In this document: piece after piece, positions 45,395-54,268 of the stretch
How positions within the stretch are numbered: position 1 is the first letter of the stretch
How the letters are laid out: each line of letters starts with the position of its first letter
Origin: Saprospiraceae bacterium
Lineage (GTDB): Bacteria; Bacteroidota; Bacteroidia; Chitinophagales; Saprospiraceae
Reading direction: 5' to 3'
Assembly (NCBI GenBank): GCA_022844565.1
Contig: JALHLK010000002.1
Location: 115,199 to 179,198 of the forward strand
Length of the DNA stretch: 64,000 bases
Notes under the pieces: model-generated
The model's database searches: none
Told to the model about the DNA's origin: nothing
Seen by the model: only the letters and a program-made list of their open reading frames with translations
Made by a program: the position numbers and the translations under genes

Positions 45395-45856
45395 ATGAAA
45401 AACAATGACATTCTCCGTAAAATACGATACGCTTTTGATTTTGGCGATGATACGATGATCCAATTGTTCAAAAATGGAGGTCTTGAAGTGACAAGGGCAG
45501 AAGTGAGTGATTATCTTAAAAAAGATGAAGATGAAAATCACAAGCCATTGAACGATAGATTATTTGCACATTTCTTGAATGGCATGATCATACATTATAG
45601 GGGCAGTAAAGGAGATGGTGTACCTGAGGCTGAGAAAACTTTGGATAATAATGGTATATTCCGGAAGCTAAAAATCGCGCTCACTTTAAAAGACGAAGAT
45701 ATTATCGATATCTACAGCCTTGTCGGAATGAACATTAGCAAACATGAGATCAGTGCTATATTTAGGAGTCCATCTCAATCTCAGTATCGCGAATGTAAGG
45801 ATCAGTTTTTGAGAAATTTTTTGGATGGGTTGGCTTTGAAGCATAGGAATAAATAA
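45395..45856 (+). CDS. DUF1456 (YehS-like) protein
   Basis: 153 residues with the internal duplication of DUF1456: NNDILRKIRYAFDFGDDTMI in the first half and DNNGIFRKLKIALTLKDEDI in the second, each followed by a helix ending in LKKD/FRSP. Function unknown in all species I know. A possible -7 box TATCTTTG lies 30 bp upstream without a clear -33. Monocistronic. Confidence 0.88.
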   Translation: MKNNDILRKIRYAFDFGDDTMIQLFKNGGLEVTRAEVSDYLKKDEDENHKPLNDRLFAHFLNGMIIHYRGSKGDGVPEAEKTLDNNGIFRKLKIALTLKDEDIIDIYSLVGMNISKHEISAIFRSPSQSQYRECKDQFLRNFLDGLALKHRNK

Positions 45857-45874
45857 AATTGTTTTGAATTAAAT

Positions 45875-46037
45875 TAGTGCTCCGTCTAATTAAAAAATTA
45901 AATAATTTGTGGCTCTTTTTGGATAGCTCTTCGTTAAAAAGCCTCGCTGAACTACCCAGTTCAGCTACATTTTTTGCCTTGATCTATCCAAAAATAGCTC
46001 ACAACTTAATTTAAAAAATTATTTAGACGGAGCACTA
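45875..46037. mobile_element. Palindromic element 2 (163 bp)
   Basis: Ends TAGTGCTCCGTCTAA and TTAGACGGAGCACTA are exact inverted copies; pairing continues through TTGTGGCTCTTTTTGGATAG and CTATCCAAAAATAGCTCACAA to a central hairpin CTGAACT-accc-AGTTCAG. A second small palindrome GTTTGAA-AA-TTCAAAC follows at 46037. Non-coding. The rest of the gap to 46340 has no gene. Confidence 0.85.
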
Positions 46038-46340
46038 GTTTGAAAATTCAAACAAACTGAGGATTAAAATCTTCTAAGATTATGTGAAATTAAAAAATCA
46101 TTTTGAAGCGCTAAACACTCAATTTTAGCTAAAAGAGATACACTTTTTGAATAGTCTCTAAACTAACTTTAAAGTATCACTAGTGTAGGCTTTTAGGTAG
46201 TCAAAAACGCGTTCATGGAAAAACTAATACGTCAAACAATTTGCTGTTATAAACAAAACTTTAGGTTTTCAAATCAACCATTTATTAGATCAAATAATTG
46301 TAAAATATTTTGTAACTTTAAGTTAGAAAATTAATACACA

Positions 46341-47456
46341 ATGGATAATATACGTTTTATAATTAAAAATCGGGAAGATCAATTCTATTTAACCTTAAAA
46401 GAAAGGGTTAATGAATATCTCAAGACACAAAAATTTGGTAGGTATGGGAATAAAACTATCCTCGTTAAAGCAGTATTATTGATATTTATGTATTGGGCTA
46501 CCTATTACCTTATTTTAAATGGATATTTTACTGGCTATTTTATTATATTTGGTTATTCACTTTTGGCATTATTTGGTTTGTTCGTAGCTTTTAATGTTTC
46601 TCACGATGCCACTCATAATAGTATAACGCCTTATAAAAAATTTAATAAGGTATTATTTTACATGACTTTTAATCCACTAGGTATAGATGCTTATTTATGG
46701 GGATTTAGGCATAGCTTTTCACATCATATTTTTCCAAATGTAGATGATTGTGATGCTGATATTGATAGTAATTATTTAGTAAGGCTTTCTCCCAACAGGC
46801 CTTTATTACCACATCATAGATTTCAAAAATATTATGCTCCAATTTTATATTTATTTTTTACATTACATTGGGTTTTCATAAAAGACATACACTACCTTTT
46901 TAGAAAAAACTTAGCTAATTTACACAATATCAAACATCCACCTTTGGAGGTGTTCGGATTAATTCTATCAAAACTCCTGCACCTATTTTATTTAATATAT
47001 GTACCGATTGTAATATTTAATTTTGATACAACTTTAGTGTTATTGGGATTTTTGGCCTTTCATTTCACCCTTTCATATGTGTTCTTATTTACAAATATTA
47101 TGAACCATCATTCGGTTGAAGCTGATTTTCCACAAAGAGATATAAATGGTTTTTTACCCGGAAGTTGGGCTCGTCATCAAATGGCTACTTGTTTAGACTT
47201 TTATCCAACAAGTTATATTTTTAATTTCTTTTTTGGTGGTTTTAACTCTCATTGTGCTCATCATTTATTTCCTGAAGTATGCCATGTTCATTATGTGGAG
47301 GTTTCAAAAATAATATCGACCACAGCACAACAATTTAATATTGAACATAAGGTAACATCTTGGGAACATGGTATTGTTTCTCACTTTAAACACCTCAACG
47401 ATTTAGGTACGATTCCTCCAAGACCCCCAATTTTAACTTCCTATTCTGGACATTAA
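46341..47456 (+). CDS. Fatty-acid desaturase 1
   Basis: 371 residues, integral-membrane di-iron desaturase (FA_desaturase family). The three His boxes are present: HDATH at 88-92, HSFSHH at 124-129, and HCAHH near 303. Four membrane helices, for example AVLLIFMYWATYYLILNGYF. The phrase AYLWGFRHSFSHHIFPNVDD is typical of front-end type acyl-CoA or acyl-lipid desaturases. The position and substrate of the introduced double bond are unknown. It is followed 11 bp later by a paralogue, so the two are one operon. Confidence 0.9.
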   Translation: MDNIRFIIKNREDQFYLTLKERVNEYLKTQKFGRYGNKTILVKAVLLIFMYWATYYLILNGYFTGYFIIFGYSLLALFGLFVAFNVSHDATHNSITPYKKFNKVLFYMTFNPLGIDAYLWGFRHSFSHHIFPNVDDCDADIDSNYLVRLSPNRPLLPHHRFQKYYAPILYLFFTLHWVFIKDIHYLFRKNLANLHNIKHPPLEVFGLILSKLLHLFYLIYVPIVIFNFDTTLVLLGFLAFHFTLSYVFLFTNIMNHHSVEADFPQRDINGFLPGSWARHQMATCLDFYPTSYIFNFFFGGFNSHCAHHLFPEVCHVHYVEVSKIISTTAQQFNIEHKVTSWEHGIVSHFKHLNDLGTIPPRPPILTSYSGH

Positions 47457-47467
47457 ATAAGTAGAAA

Positions 47468-48553
47468 TTGAAAAATAAAAAAACTATAAAATTTCGAGAA
47501 GAACTCAAAGATGACAAGTTCTATACTACTTTAAAGGAGCAAGTTACAAATTACTTGGAAGAGCATAATTACAACGGATATGCGACAAAGGCCGTATATA
47601 TAAAAGGGGCTTTTTATTCATTGTCTTTAATTTACTTATACTTTTATTTAATATTTTCAGAACTGACGTATCCAAAAATATTATTTGTTTGGGCTGCAGT
47701 GGGTGTTTCAGGGATTCTTTTGGGTCTTAATATTTCTCACGATGCAGCTCACAAATCTCTTTTTAGAAATGCAACTGCCAACAAGGTTATTCATTATATA
47801 ATTTTCAATTTATTAGGTGCAAATGCCTACCTTTGGCAACTAAGACATGTAGAGTCTCATCACCTTTTCCCTAATGTAGATAATTGTGACGCAGATATTG
47901 ATGATAATCAAATTATTCGACTTTCAATTTTTAAAGAGGTAAGTTGGTATCATAAATTTCAATGGATTTATGCTCCTTTTTTATATTTATTCTACACCTT
48001 ACATTGGACCTTTTATAAAGATTTTATAATTTTAGACAAAAAACAATTAGCAAATTTAGAAAACATAAAACATCCTACTTCTGAAATTATACTCTTCTAT
48101 ATAGCCAAAGTAATTTATCTTTTCATTTTTATTGGCATACCAATTCTGTTCACCAATTTTACCTGGATCGAGGTAATGGTTGGTTTTTTGGTTATGCATT
48201 TTGCTTCATCATCTTTATTTATATTTGGTTTAATACCTTCACATTTTTCAGACTTAACAATTTTTAGTCGCGTTGATGATAATGGGTATTTAGAATACAG
48301 TTGGGCAGGTCATCAAATTGCATCTTCATTGGACTATCATGCAGAGGAAAAGTGGGCAAATTTTGTTTTTGGAGGTTTTAACGCACATGTGGCACATCAT
48401 TTATTTCCTAACATAAGCCACATTCATTACCCTAAAATATCTAAATTTATAGCTGTATTAGCCCCTGAATACAAGATAAATTATAAAAACGTTAGTTGGT
48501 TCGAAGCTATAAACTCCCATTTTAGATTTTTAAAAAAACTTGGCCAGAATTGA
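47468..48553 (+). CDS. Fatty-acid desaturase 2, TTG start
   Basis: 361 residues, paralogous to the preceding gene, with HDAAH (91-95), HVESHH (127-132) and HVAHH near 293. There is no ATG in frame before residue 200 or so, and the homologous N-terminus begins right after the TTG at 47468, so TTG is the probable start. Compared with copy 1, the loop NIMNHHSVEADFPQ is replaced by GLIPSHFSDLTIFS: one potential His pair of that loop is lost. The two enzymes may act at different positions or as a heteromer. Confidence 0.88.
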   Translation: MKNKKTIKFREELKDDKFYTTLKEQVTNYLEEHNYNGYATKAVYIKGAFYSLSLIYLYFYLIFSELTYPKILFVWAAVGVSGILLGLNISHDAAHKSLFRNATANKVIHYIIFNLLGANAYLWQLRHVESHHLFPNVDNCDADIDDNQIIRLSIFKEVSWYHKFQWIYAPFLYLFYTLHWTFYKDFIILDKKQLANLENIKHPTSEIILFYIAKVIYLFIFIGIPILFTNFTWIEVMVGFLVMHFASSSLFIFGLIPSHFSDLTIFSRVDDNGYLEYSWAGHQIASSLDYHAEEKWANFVFGGFNAHVAHHLFPNISHIHYPKISKFIAVLAPEYKINYKNVSWFEAINSHFRFLKKLGQN

Positions 48554-48613
48554 TGTTTAACTTAACAACATTATTAAGAATATCGATTTTGAAGCTTCTT
48601 AAAATAACGAATA

Positions 48614-48650
48614 ATCGATTGCCACAGATTTAAAATCCGTGGCAATCGAT
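48614..48650. terminator. Bidirectional hairpin between desaturase 2 and arsM
   Basis: ATCGATTGCCACAGATTT pairs with AAATCCGTGGCAATCGAT with one G-U pair, between two converging genes. Confidence 0.75.
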
Positions 48651-48659
48651 ATATTTAAT

Positions 48660-49505
48660 TTAACAACATCCACTTCCTGGAGCACAACCTGCAGCTTTAT
48701 CTCCTTTCTCAGCATAAACGGTGATACTTCTGATCGATGTTTCTAAGGCTAGGTATTGTTTAACTTCCTCTTGATTAAGATAATTGACCAATATATCCTC
48801 CGGTACAATAATTGGTTTATTCTTCTGTACAGTCACATTCTTAAAACCTGCTTCGTGGATTAAACCCAAATATTGATCCATCTGAATAGCCCCAGAAACA
48901 CAACCAGCATACATTTCGGCAGCCTGTTGCAATTTTTCTGGAAGAATGCCTGTAAGGACAATGTCAGAAATACTAAAATGTCCTCCTGGTTTTAGAACTC
49001 GGTAGATATCAGCAAAAACTGCCTTTTTATTGGGTACCAGATTAAGCACACAATTACTCACTACGACATCTGCCATATTTCCTCCAACAGGCATATTTTC
49101 TATATCCCCTTGACGAAACTCTACATTATTAAAGCCCAGCTTGTCTGCATTTTCTCTTGCCTTTTCGATCATAGCTGGCGTAAAGTCAACACCGATTACT
49201 TTGCCATTAGGTCCTGTCTCAGCCCTTGCTACGAAACAATCGTTACCTGCACCACTTCCCAAATCTATGACCGTATCACCTTCCTTGATTTTGGCAAATA
49301 CGGTAGGAAGACCACAACCCAATCCAAGGTCTGCATCTTCAGTATAGCCTTCTAATGTGTCATAATCTTCACTCATAATGTTGTAGACTTCTGTACTACA
49401 ACCCCCTGCTCCACAACAAGATGATGCATTGGTCGCTTTGTCTTGTAAGGCAATTTCGCTGTATTTCTGCCTTACCATTTCTTTTATTTCACTTTCTGTT
49501 TGCAT
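48660..49505 (-). CDS. arsM: Arsenite S-adenosylmethionine methyltransferase
   Basis: 281 residues. SAM motif VIDLGSGAGNDCFVA (79-93). The three Cys expected to bind As(III) are present: Cys64 (GLGCGLP), Cys152 (SNCVLNL) and Cys202 (AGCVSGA), the equivalents of the conserved ArsM trio. Extra Cys pairs lie at the start (SSCCGAGGC) and end (CAPGSGCC). Converts arsenite to methylated species. Last gene of the ars operon. Confidence 0.95.
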   Translation of the reverse strand: MQTESEIKEMVRQKYSEIALQDKATNASSCCGAGGCSTEVYNIMSEDYDTLEGYTEDADLGLGCGLPTVFAKIKEGDTVIDLGSGAGNDCFVARAETGPNGKVIGVDFTPAMIEKARENADKLGFNNVEFRQGDIENMPVGGNMADVVVSNCVLNLVPNKKAVFADIYRVLKPGGHFSISDIVLTGILPEKLQQAAEMYAGCVSGAIQMDQYLGLIHEAGFKNVTVQKNKPIIVPEDILVNYLNQEEVKQYLALETSIRSITVYAEKGDKAAGCAPGSGCC

Positions 49506-49564
49506 GATTTGTATTTTTTTGTTTAAAAAGAATTATTTTAAGAAAATTAAATTTTGCTTTTTTG

Positions 49565-50185
49565 TCACTTAGGGTGGTCATTGATCGTACTGAATATATA
49601 CCACATTTCCGCTCCTATCTGAAGGCTTCGTTCTATGTATTTGGCATCCATGAGTTCAGTATTGTCAAATGCTTTAGGGTCGTCATACTTCACTGGAAAT
49701 CTTGCCTCAGCCCCGAAAACAATTGGACAAGCTTCGTCTGCACTGTTGCAAGTAACAATCGCTACATAATGGGACTTTGGGTTAAACGCATGGCTGTATG
49801 CTTTAGAAAAACAAATCACAGGAGGCGCATCTGTGTCAAATTTTACAGCATAGACAGGATTGGGTACCTCAGATAGTTGAAGGATTTCAAACCCTTGACC
49901 TGCTAATGTTTCGGCCACTTTTGGAAACATGGCCGTCGCTTCTGTACCTCCAGAATAGCAAAACAGGTCTTTTACCCCAAAATGATATGCCATCGTCTGT
50001 GCCCAAATTTGAGATATGTGACTTCTTCGCGAATTGTGTGTGCAGATGAAATTAAGCCTTATCGTTTCTCCATTTTGTATTTTTTTCTTCAAATAATCAA
50101 TAAAAGGAATCAAAACATCCTTCCGATCTTGGGAAATGTTATTTGCAGAAAAATTAGAAATTGTTTTGATTAGGTCAGAATGCAT
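49565..50185 (-). CDS. arsC: Arsenate reductase / LMW protein tyrosine phosphatase-like
   Basis: 206 residues from ATG 50185 (MHSDLIKTISNFSANNI). The CX5R phosphate loop is C48-THNSR-R54 in FICTHNSRRSHISQIWAQ, as in thioredoxin-linked arsenate reductases. It lies between acr3 and arsM in the operon, which supports arsenate reduction to arsenite. The frame is open upstream to 50245 but that part would overlap acr3. Confidence 0.9.
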   Translation of the reverse strand: MHSDLIKTISNFSANNISQDRKDVLIPFIDYLKKKIQNGETIRLNFICTHNSRRSHISQIWAQTMAYHFGVKDLFCYSGGTEATAMFPKVAETLAGQGFEILQLSEVPNPVYAVKFDTDAPPVICFSKAYSHAFNPKSHYVAIVTCNSADEACPIVFGAEARFPVKYDDPKAFDNTELMDAKYIERSLQIGAEMWYIFSTINDHPK

Positions 50186-50222
50186 TTTAATAATTTTTAA
50201 ATTTACTTGACAATCATTTACA

Positions 50223-51257
50223 TTAATATTTCCATTTGTTGGCAAAAGCTACCAATGACAGCATGATTGGCACTTCTACCAACACCCCCACTACAGTTAC
50301 CAATGCCGCTGGTGATTGTAATCCGAAAAGTGCAATTGCCACAGCCACGGCTAGTTCAAAAAAGTTACTCGCACCAATCATAGCTGCTGGTGCGCAGATA
50401 GGATGAGGTAGATTGAGCTTTTTACCAACAAACCACGTGATAAAAAATATGAAATAGGTCTGTAAAATCAAAGGTATAGCAACTAATAAAATGATTAGCG
50501 GGTTCTGGATGATGTTTTGGCCTTGGAAAGCGAAAAGTAAAATCAGCGTCGCTAACAATGCTATGATCGAGACAGGTTTAAATTTTGGTATAAAAGGATT
50601 CTCAAACCAAGCTCTACCCCGATTTCTAACCAGTATTACTTGTGAAAGCCATCCACCAACTAACGGAATAACCACAAATATTATCACACTACTAATGAGG
50701 GTATTGTAAGGTATGTCAATATCTGTTATGCCTAATAAAAATCCAACTAATGGCACAAAAGCGACAAGGATGATCAAATCATTGACCGAAACTTGTACTA
50801 ATGTATAGTTGGGGTCACCATTGGTAAGGTATGACCATACAAATACCATAGCCGTACAAGGTGCCGCACCTAAGATGATCGCACCTGCTATATATTCATC
50901 GGCTTGAGCAGGATCTATCCAAGCTCCATACAACTTTGTAAAAAATATCCATGCAAAAAATGCCATGGTAAAAGGTTTGATAATCCAATTTACCACTACA
51001 GTAAGAATAATCCCTTTTGGTCGTTTACCTATGTTCCTAAGGCTGCTAAAGTCTATTTGTAGCATCATTGGATAAATCATGAGCCAGATCAATATGGCAA
51101 TAGGCAGATTGACTTTGTACAATTCCATTTTGCTGAGTGCGTCCATGCTATCACCCGCTACATTCCCAAGAAGTATACCCGCACCAATACAAAGTGCCAC
51201 CCAAATGGTAAGATACTTTTCAAAAAATCCTATTGACTTTGATTCTTTGTTTGACAT
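50223..51257 (-). CDS. acr3: Arsenite efflux permease, ACR3 type
   Basis: 344 residues with about ten membrane helices. ACR3 signatures: GAAPCTAMVFVWSYLTNGDP containing the conserved Cys, and PAAMIGASNFFELAVAVAIA near the end. Exports arsenite from the cytoplasm using the proton gradient. Located between arsR and arsC. Confidence 0.95.
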   Translation of the reverse strand: MSNKESKSIGFFEKYLTIWVALCIGAGILLGNVAGDSMDALSKMELYKVNLPIAILIWLMIYPMMLQIDFSSLRNIGKRPKGIILTVVVNWIIKPFTMAFFAWIFFTKLYGAWIDPAQADEYIAGAIILGAAPCTAMVFVWSYLTNGDPNYTLVQVSVNDLIILVAFVPLVGFLLGITDIDIPYNTLISSVIIFVVIPLVGGWLSQVILVRNRGRAWFENPFIPKFKPVSIIALLATLILLFAFQGQNIIQNPLIILLVAIPLILQTYFIFFITWFVGKKLNLPHPICAPAAMIGASNFFELAVAVAIALFGLQSPAALVTVVGVLVEVPIMLSLVAFANKWKY

Positions 51258-51287
51258 ATTGATTTTCTATATCTTTAAATCCAATGA

Positions 51288-51629
51288 TTAATTACAACTT
51301 CCTTTTTCACCACAAGAAGACGCTAAATGTCCTTTGAAAAAATCACTTAATAATTCTTCTGCAAAAGCATAATTTTCTTGATGGATACAATACTTAGTCT
51401 TCGGTGGATTGATGTCACCTTGTATAAGACCTGCATCTTTGAGCACCTTGAGATGTTGAGACAAAGTGCTATTGGCTATAGGTAGTTCCTCTGCCATATC
51501 ACCGTGATAACAACAAGCTTGCGAAGCCAGTAAATCGAGTATGGCTACTCTTACTGGGTGGGCTATGGCATTGGCATACAAAGCTATAAGCTCTTGTTTT
51601 TCTGTGTATTTTTTAGTTTCTACTATCAT
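51288..51629 (-). CDS. arsR: ArsR/SmtB-family arsenite-responsive repressor
   Basis: 113 residues from ATG 51629. Winged-helix HTH (ELPIANSTLSQHLKVLKDAG). Cys candidates for As(III): Cys39-Cys40 in ASQACCYHGDM and Cys106, Cys112 in SSCGEKGSC. First gene of arsR-acr3-arsC-arsM; expected to sit on the operators at 51644 and 51676 and leave when arsenite binds. Confidence 0.93.
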   Translation of the reverse strand: MIVETKKYTEKQELIALYANAIAHPVRVAILDLLASQACCYHGDMAEELPIANSTLSQHLKVLKDAGLIQGDINPPKTKYCIHQENYAFAEELLSDFFKGHLASSCGEKGSCN

Positions 51630-51643
51630 GTTTATGAAATTCT

Positions 51644-51691
51644 TTCGCAAATATACGAATAGTTTTTTAAGGTAGTTCGTTTTTTTACGAA
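51644..51691 (-). promoter_or_regulatory. Paired ArsR operators overlapping the ars promoter
   Basis: Two 16-bp palindromes with identical half-sites: TTCG-N8-CGAA at 51644-51659 and at 51676-51691, centres 32 bp apart (about three turns). On the minus strand the inner eight bases of the first site are TATATTTG, a perfect Bacteroidota -7 box (51648-51655). The second covers the expected -33 region. Binding at both would block the promoter. Transcription would start some 10 bp before the arsR start codon. Confidence 0.7.
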
Positions 51692-51795
51692 TAATTTTAA
51701 TAATACAATTTTTTTGAATAATTGTGTAATGATTGAGACGCAAATTGTCAGCACTTTTGTAGAAGTATTTAAGTCTTTATCTTTAAAAAATTATA

Positions 51796-52128
51796 ATGAA
51801 AGAATCAAAAAACTGTACTGATGTATGTTTAGAATGCTTGATCGCATGCGAAAGATGCATCACTGATTGTATCGCTGCAGGCAACAAAACCTGTATCATA
51901 TTATGTCGTGACTGTGCGGACATCTGTGCTCTATGTGCAAGATTTGAGGCAAGAGGATCACAATTTGCTCACGACCTTCACACACTTTGTGCAAAAATCT
52001 GCAGAGCGTGTTCATTAGAATGTGCAAAGCACGCGGCCCACCACGAGTCTTGCAAAATATGTGCTGAAACTTGTAACAATTGTGCTGAAATTTGTGAAGA
52101 ATTATCAGCTTCAACTCACAAACATTAA
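51796..52128 (+). CDS. Cys-rich four-helix protein, copper-storage (Csp/DUF326)-like
   Basis: 110 residues with 20 cysteines in CxxC and CxxxC spacing along four helices (CTDVCLECLIACERCITDC, CRDCADICALCARFE, CAKICRACSLECAKHAAHH, CKICAETCNNCAEICEEL). This matches DUF326/Csp proteins, which load many Cu(I) ions inside the bundle. No leader, so cytosolic like Csp3. A two-His tail (THKH) may help. It starts a rightward group of five close genes. Confidence 0.92.
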   Translation: MKESKNCTDVCLECLIACERCITDCIAAGNKTCIILCRDCADICALCARFEARGSQFAHDLHTLCAKICRACSLECAKHAAHHESCKICAETCNNCAEICEELSASTHKH

Positions 52129-52139
52129 AATAAATAGAT

Positions 52140-52358
52140 ATGAACATGTATGAAGGTTATCATTTTGGCGGTATGCACCTCTTTTGGTGGTTTATGTGGA
52201 TGATCCTACTCGTCTGGATATTCGCAACACCATATACCATACCAGGTCAAAAATCAAGAAGAGAGTCACCCGCAGATATTTTGAAAAGAAGATTTGCTGC
52301 TGGCGAAATAAATGTCGACGAATATAATGAAAGGAAAAATATTCTTGAAAAAGTATAA
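52140..52358 (+). CDS. SHOCT-domain small membrane protein
   Basis: 72 residues. One membrane helix (LFWWFMWMILLVWIFAT) and a C-terminal SHOCT motif SPADILKRRFAAGEINVDEY. SHOCT proteins are small adapters, common near stress and metal genes. The start is 11 bp after the Csp-like stop. A further start two codons on (MYEGYH) is possible. Confidence 0.85.
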   Translation: MNMYEGYHFGGMHLFWWFMWMILLVWIFATPYTIPGQKSRRESPADILKRRFAAGEINVDEYNERKNILEKV

Positions 52359-52366
52359 ATAACCTC

Positions 52367-52681
52367 ATGATAATACAATTTAACACAGATAAGACCATCG
52401 AAGGCAAAGAAAGATATGAAGCATATTTTACTACTAAAATCATGCATGAGCTTAAGAGATTTCAGAATGAGATTAGCAGAATCGAAGCGCATATCTCTGA
52501 TGAAAATGGTAAAAAGGAAGGTGTGAATGCGATCCGGTGCCTACTAGAAGCACGGATTGAGGGAAAAAAACCAATCTCCGTAGTAGATCAAGGCGATACA
52601 ATCGAATTAGCCATATCTGGATCAACAGCAAAACTAAAGTCGGTATTAGAATCTATGTTAGGAAAAAGTAAAAACCATTAA
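52367..52681 (+). CDS. HPF/RaiA-like ribosome-associated protein
   Basis: 104 residues with the hibernation-factor layout: MIIQFNTDKTIEGKERYEAY, KIMHELKRFQNEISRIEAHI, and CLLEARIEGKKPISVVDQGD. The basic surface residues seen in true HPF are fewer, so it may be a divergent relative. Family role: binds ribosomes in stress or starvation. Eight bases after the SHOCT gene. Confidence 0.75.
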   Translation: MIIQFNTDKTIEGKERYEAYFTTKIMHELKRFQNEISRIEAHISDENGKKEGVNAIRCLLEARIEGKKPISVVDQGDTIELAISGSTAKLKSVLESMLGKSKNH

Positions 52682-52692
52682 AACAATAAAGA

Positions 52693-53454
52693 ATGAAAAA
52701 ATTAGAAAATAAAGTCGCCATTATCACGGGTGGAGCGGGAAGCATAGGCAAAATTACAGCAGAGCTATTCTTGGAAGAAGGAGCCAAAGTCATGTTGGTT
52801 GACCTTTTGGAAGATGGCTTGAAAGAAGCGGTAGAAGCTTTGAAAAGTAAGTATGTCAAATATTGCGTTGCCGATGTCTCAAAGTCGAAAGACGTAGAAA
52901 AGTACGTTAATGAGACAGTAAAAGAATTTGGAAAAATTGATATCTTCTTTAATAACGCAGGTATCGAGGGTGTCGTTAGGCCTTTAGTGGATTACCCTGA
53001 GGATGAGTTTGATAAAGTTATTGCGGTCAATGTAAAAGGTACTTGGTTGGGTAACAAATATGTGCTGCAGCAAATGAATGAAGGCGGCAGCATCATTATG
53101 AACTCTTCAGTTGCCGGTCTAATCGGTTTTGCTGGCCTGAGCGCCTATGTTACAAGTAAACATGCAGTGGTCGGAATCATGAGAACTACCGCAATCGAGG
53201 CAGCTCCACAAAAAATCAGGGTAAATTCAATTCATCCAGCTCCCGTAAACAACAGGATGATGCGATCTATCGAAGAAAGCGCCTCTGTAGGCCACGGTGA
53301 AGAGGTCAAAAAACAATTTGAAGCCATGATACCACTAGGACGATATGCAGAACCTGTAGAAATAGCAAAATTGGTTTTATTTCTAGCTAGTGATGATAGT
53401 CAGTACATCACAGGTTCGATTCACGTGATCGATGGCGGAATTTCGGTTCAGTAA
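52693..53454 (+). CDS. Short-chain dehydrogenase/reductase
   Basis: 253 residues, classical SDR. NAD(P)-binding GGAGSIG at 13-19, NNAG at 87-90, catalytic Ser139, Tyr152 and Lys156 (SAYVTSKHAV). Asp37 after the second strand (VMLVDLLE) points to NAD rather than NADP. Substrate unknown. Part of the Csp/SHOCT/HPF-like group, 11 bp from its neighbour. Confidence 0.92.
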   Translation: MKKLENKVAIITGGAGSIGKITAELFLEEGAKVMLVDLLEDGLKEAVEALKSKYVKYCVADVSKSKDVEKYVNETVKEFGKIDIFFNNAGIEGVVRPLVDYPEDEFDKVIAVNVKGTWLGNKYVLQQMNEGGSIIMNSSVAGLIGFAGLSAYVTSKHAVVGIMRTTAIEAAPQKIRVNSIHPAPVNNRMMRSIEESASVGHGEEVKKQFEAMIPLGRYAEPVEIAKLVLFLASDDSQYITGSIHVIDGGISVQ

Positions 53455-53477
53455 TTATTACCTAAAAATTAAAAAAA

Positions 53478-53864
53478 ATGATAGCTAAAAAACGGATAGG
53501 TATTTGGATGGATCATTCAGAAGCTAACCTTATCGATCCAGAATCTTCCAAAGAAAACGAAACAATTGTTTCAAAATTTACATTTGGGGTCAAAAATGAA
53601 GCTGCCCACAAAGGCGAAAAACTAATGCATAATAAAGAGCAACAAATGCACGAAGCTTTTTGCAAAGAGATTGCGACAAAAATTTTGAAGTATGATCATG
53701 TCTTACTATTTGGCCCTACAAATGCAAAAAATGAGCTCCATAATTATTTAAAAAAAGACCTGCATTTTAAAGACATAAAAATAGAAATAGAATCATCAGA
53801 TAATATGACCAACAATGAAAAAAATGCTTTTGTGCTACATCATTTTGAAAAGATTCCTAATTGA
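53478..53864 (+). CDS. BaeRF / eRF1-domain-3-like protein
   Basis: 128 residues. KKRIGIWMDHSEANLIDPE at the start and KYDHVLLFGPTNAKNELHNY in the second half are the pattern of bacterial relatives of archaeo-eukaryotic release-factor domains (BaeRF), thought to act at stalled or hibernating ribosomes. A His-rich middle (HKGEKLMHNKEQQMHEAF) is typical. Its position behind an HPF-like gene supports a ribosome-related stress role. Last gene of the group. Confidence 0.6.
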   Translation: MIAKKRIGIWMDHSEANLIDPESSKENETIVSKFTFGVKNEAAHKGEKLMHNKEQQMHEAFCKEIATKILKYDHVLLFGPTNAKNELHNYLKKDLHFKDIKIEIESSDNMTNNEKNAFVLHHFEKIPN

Positions 53865-54020
53865 TAATTTTGTGTAAGTAAAAGCCAAAAAAGAAACAAA
53901 GACAAATCTACACTAAGTGGTAAATTACCTTTAATTAGCCATATACCGAAGCAACCATTTGAACAATTTTATCTTTAAGGACATTACTTATTGAAGTGTT
54001 TCATTAATAATTGAAATTTA

Positions 54021-54181
54021 AGGAACTGTAAAGAAATAAAGTGTACAAATTTGACGAAGTAGTTTTGGTTTTTTTCGAGGCATAAATGAGGAGAATAGCC
54101 TTAGCTACTTGACGAATTTATAACGACGAAAAAAAGCAAAAAAACAAGTCAAAATGTATATGTTATTTCTTTACAGCTCCT
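54021..54181. mobile_element. Palindromic element 3 (161 bp)
   Basis: Ends AGGAACTGTAAAGAAATAA and TTATTTCTTTACAGCTCCT are inverted copies with one mismatch; pairing continues by TTTGACGA... and ...TCAAAAT to a core with TAGCC-TTA-GCTA (about 54088-54114). Non-coding. It lies between the stress-gene group and the retinal-synthesis gene. Confidence 0.85.
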
Positions 54182-54268
54182 AAGTAAGTCAGAATAATAT
54201 AGACCGCTTGATTTTGATTAAGAAACAGGTTCTTAAAAATTTAAAGCTTCATTATTTTGCAAGAGCAT

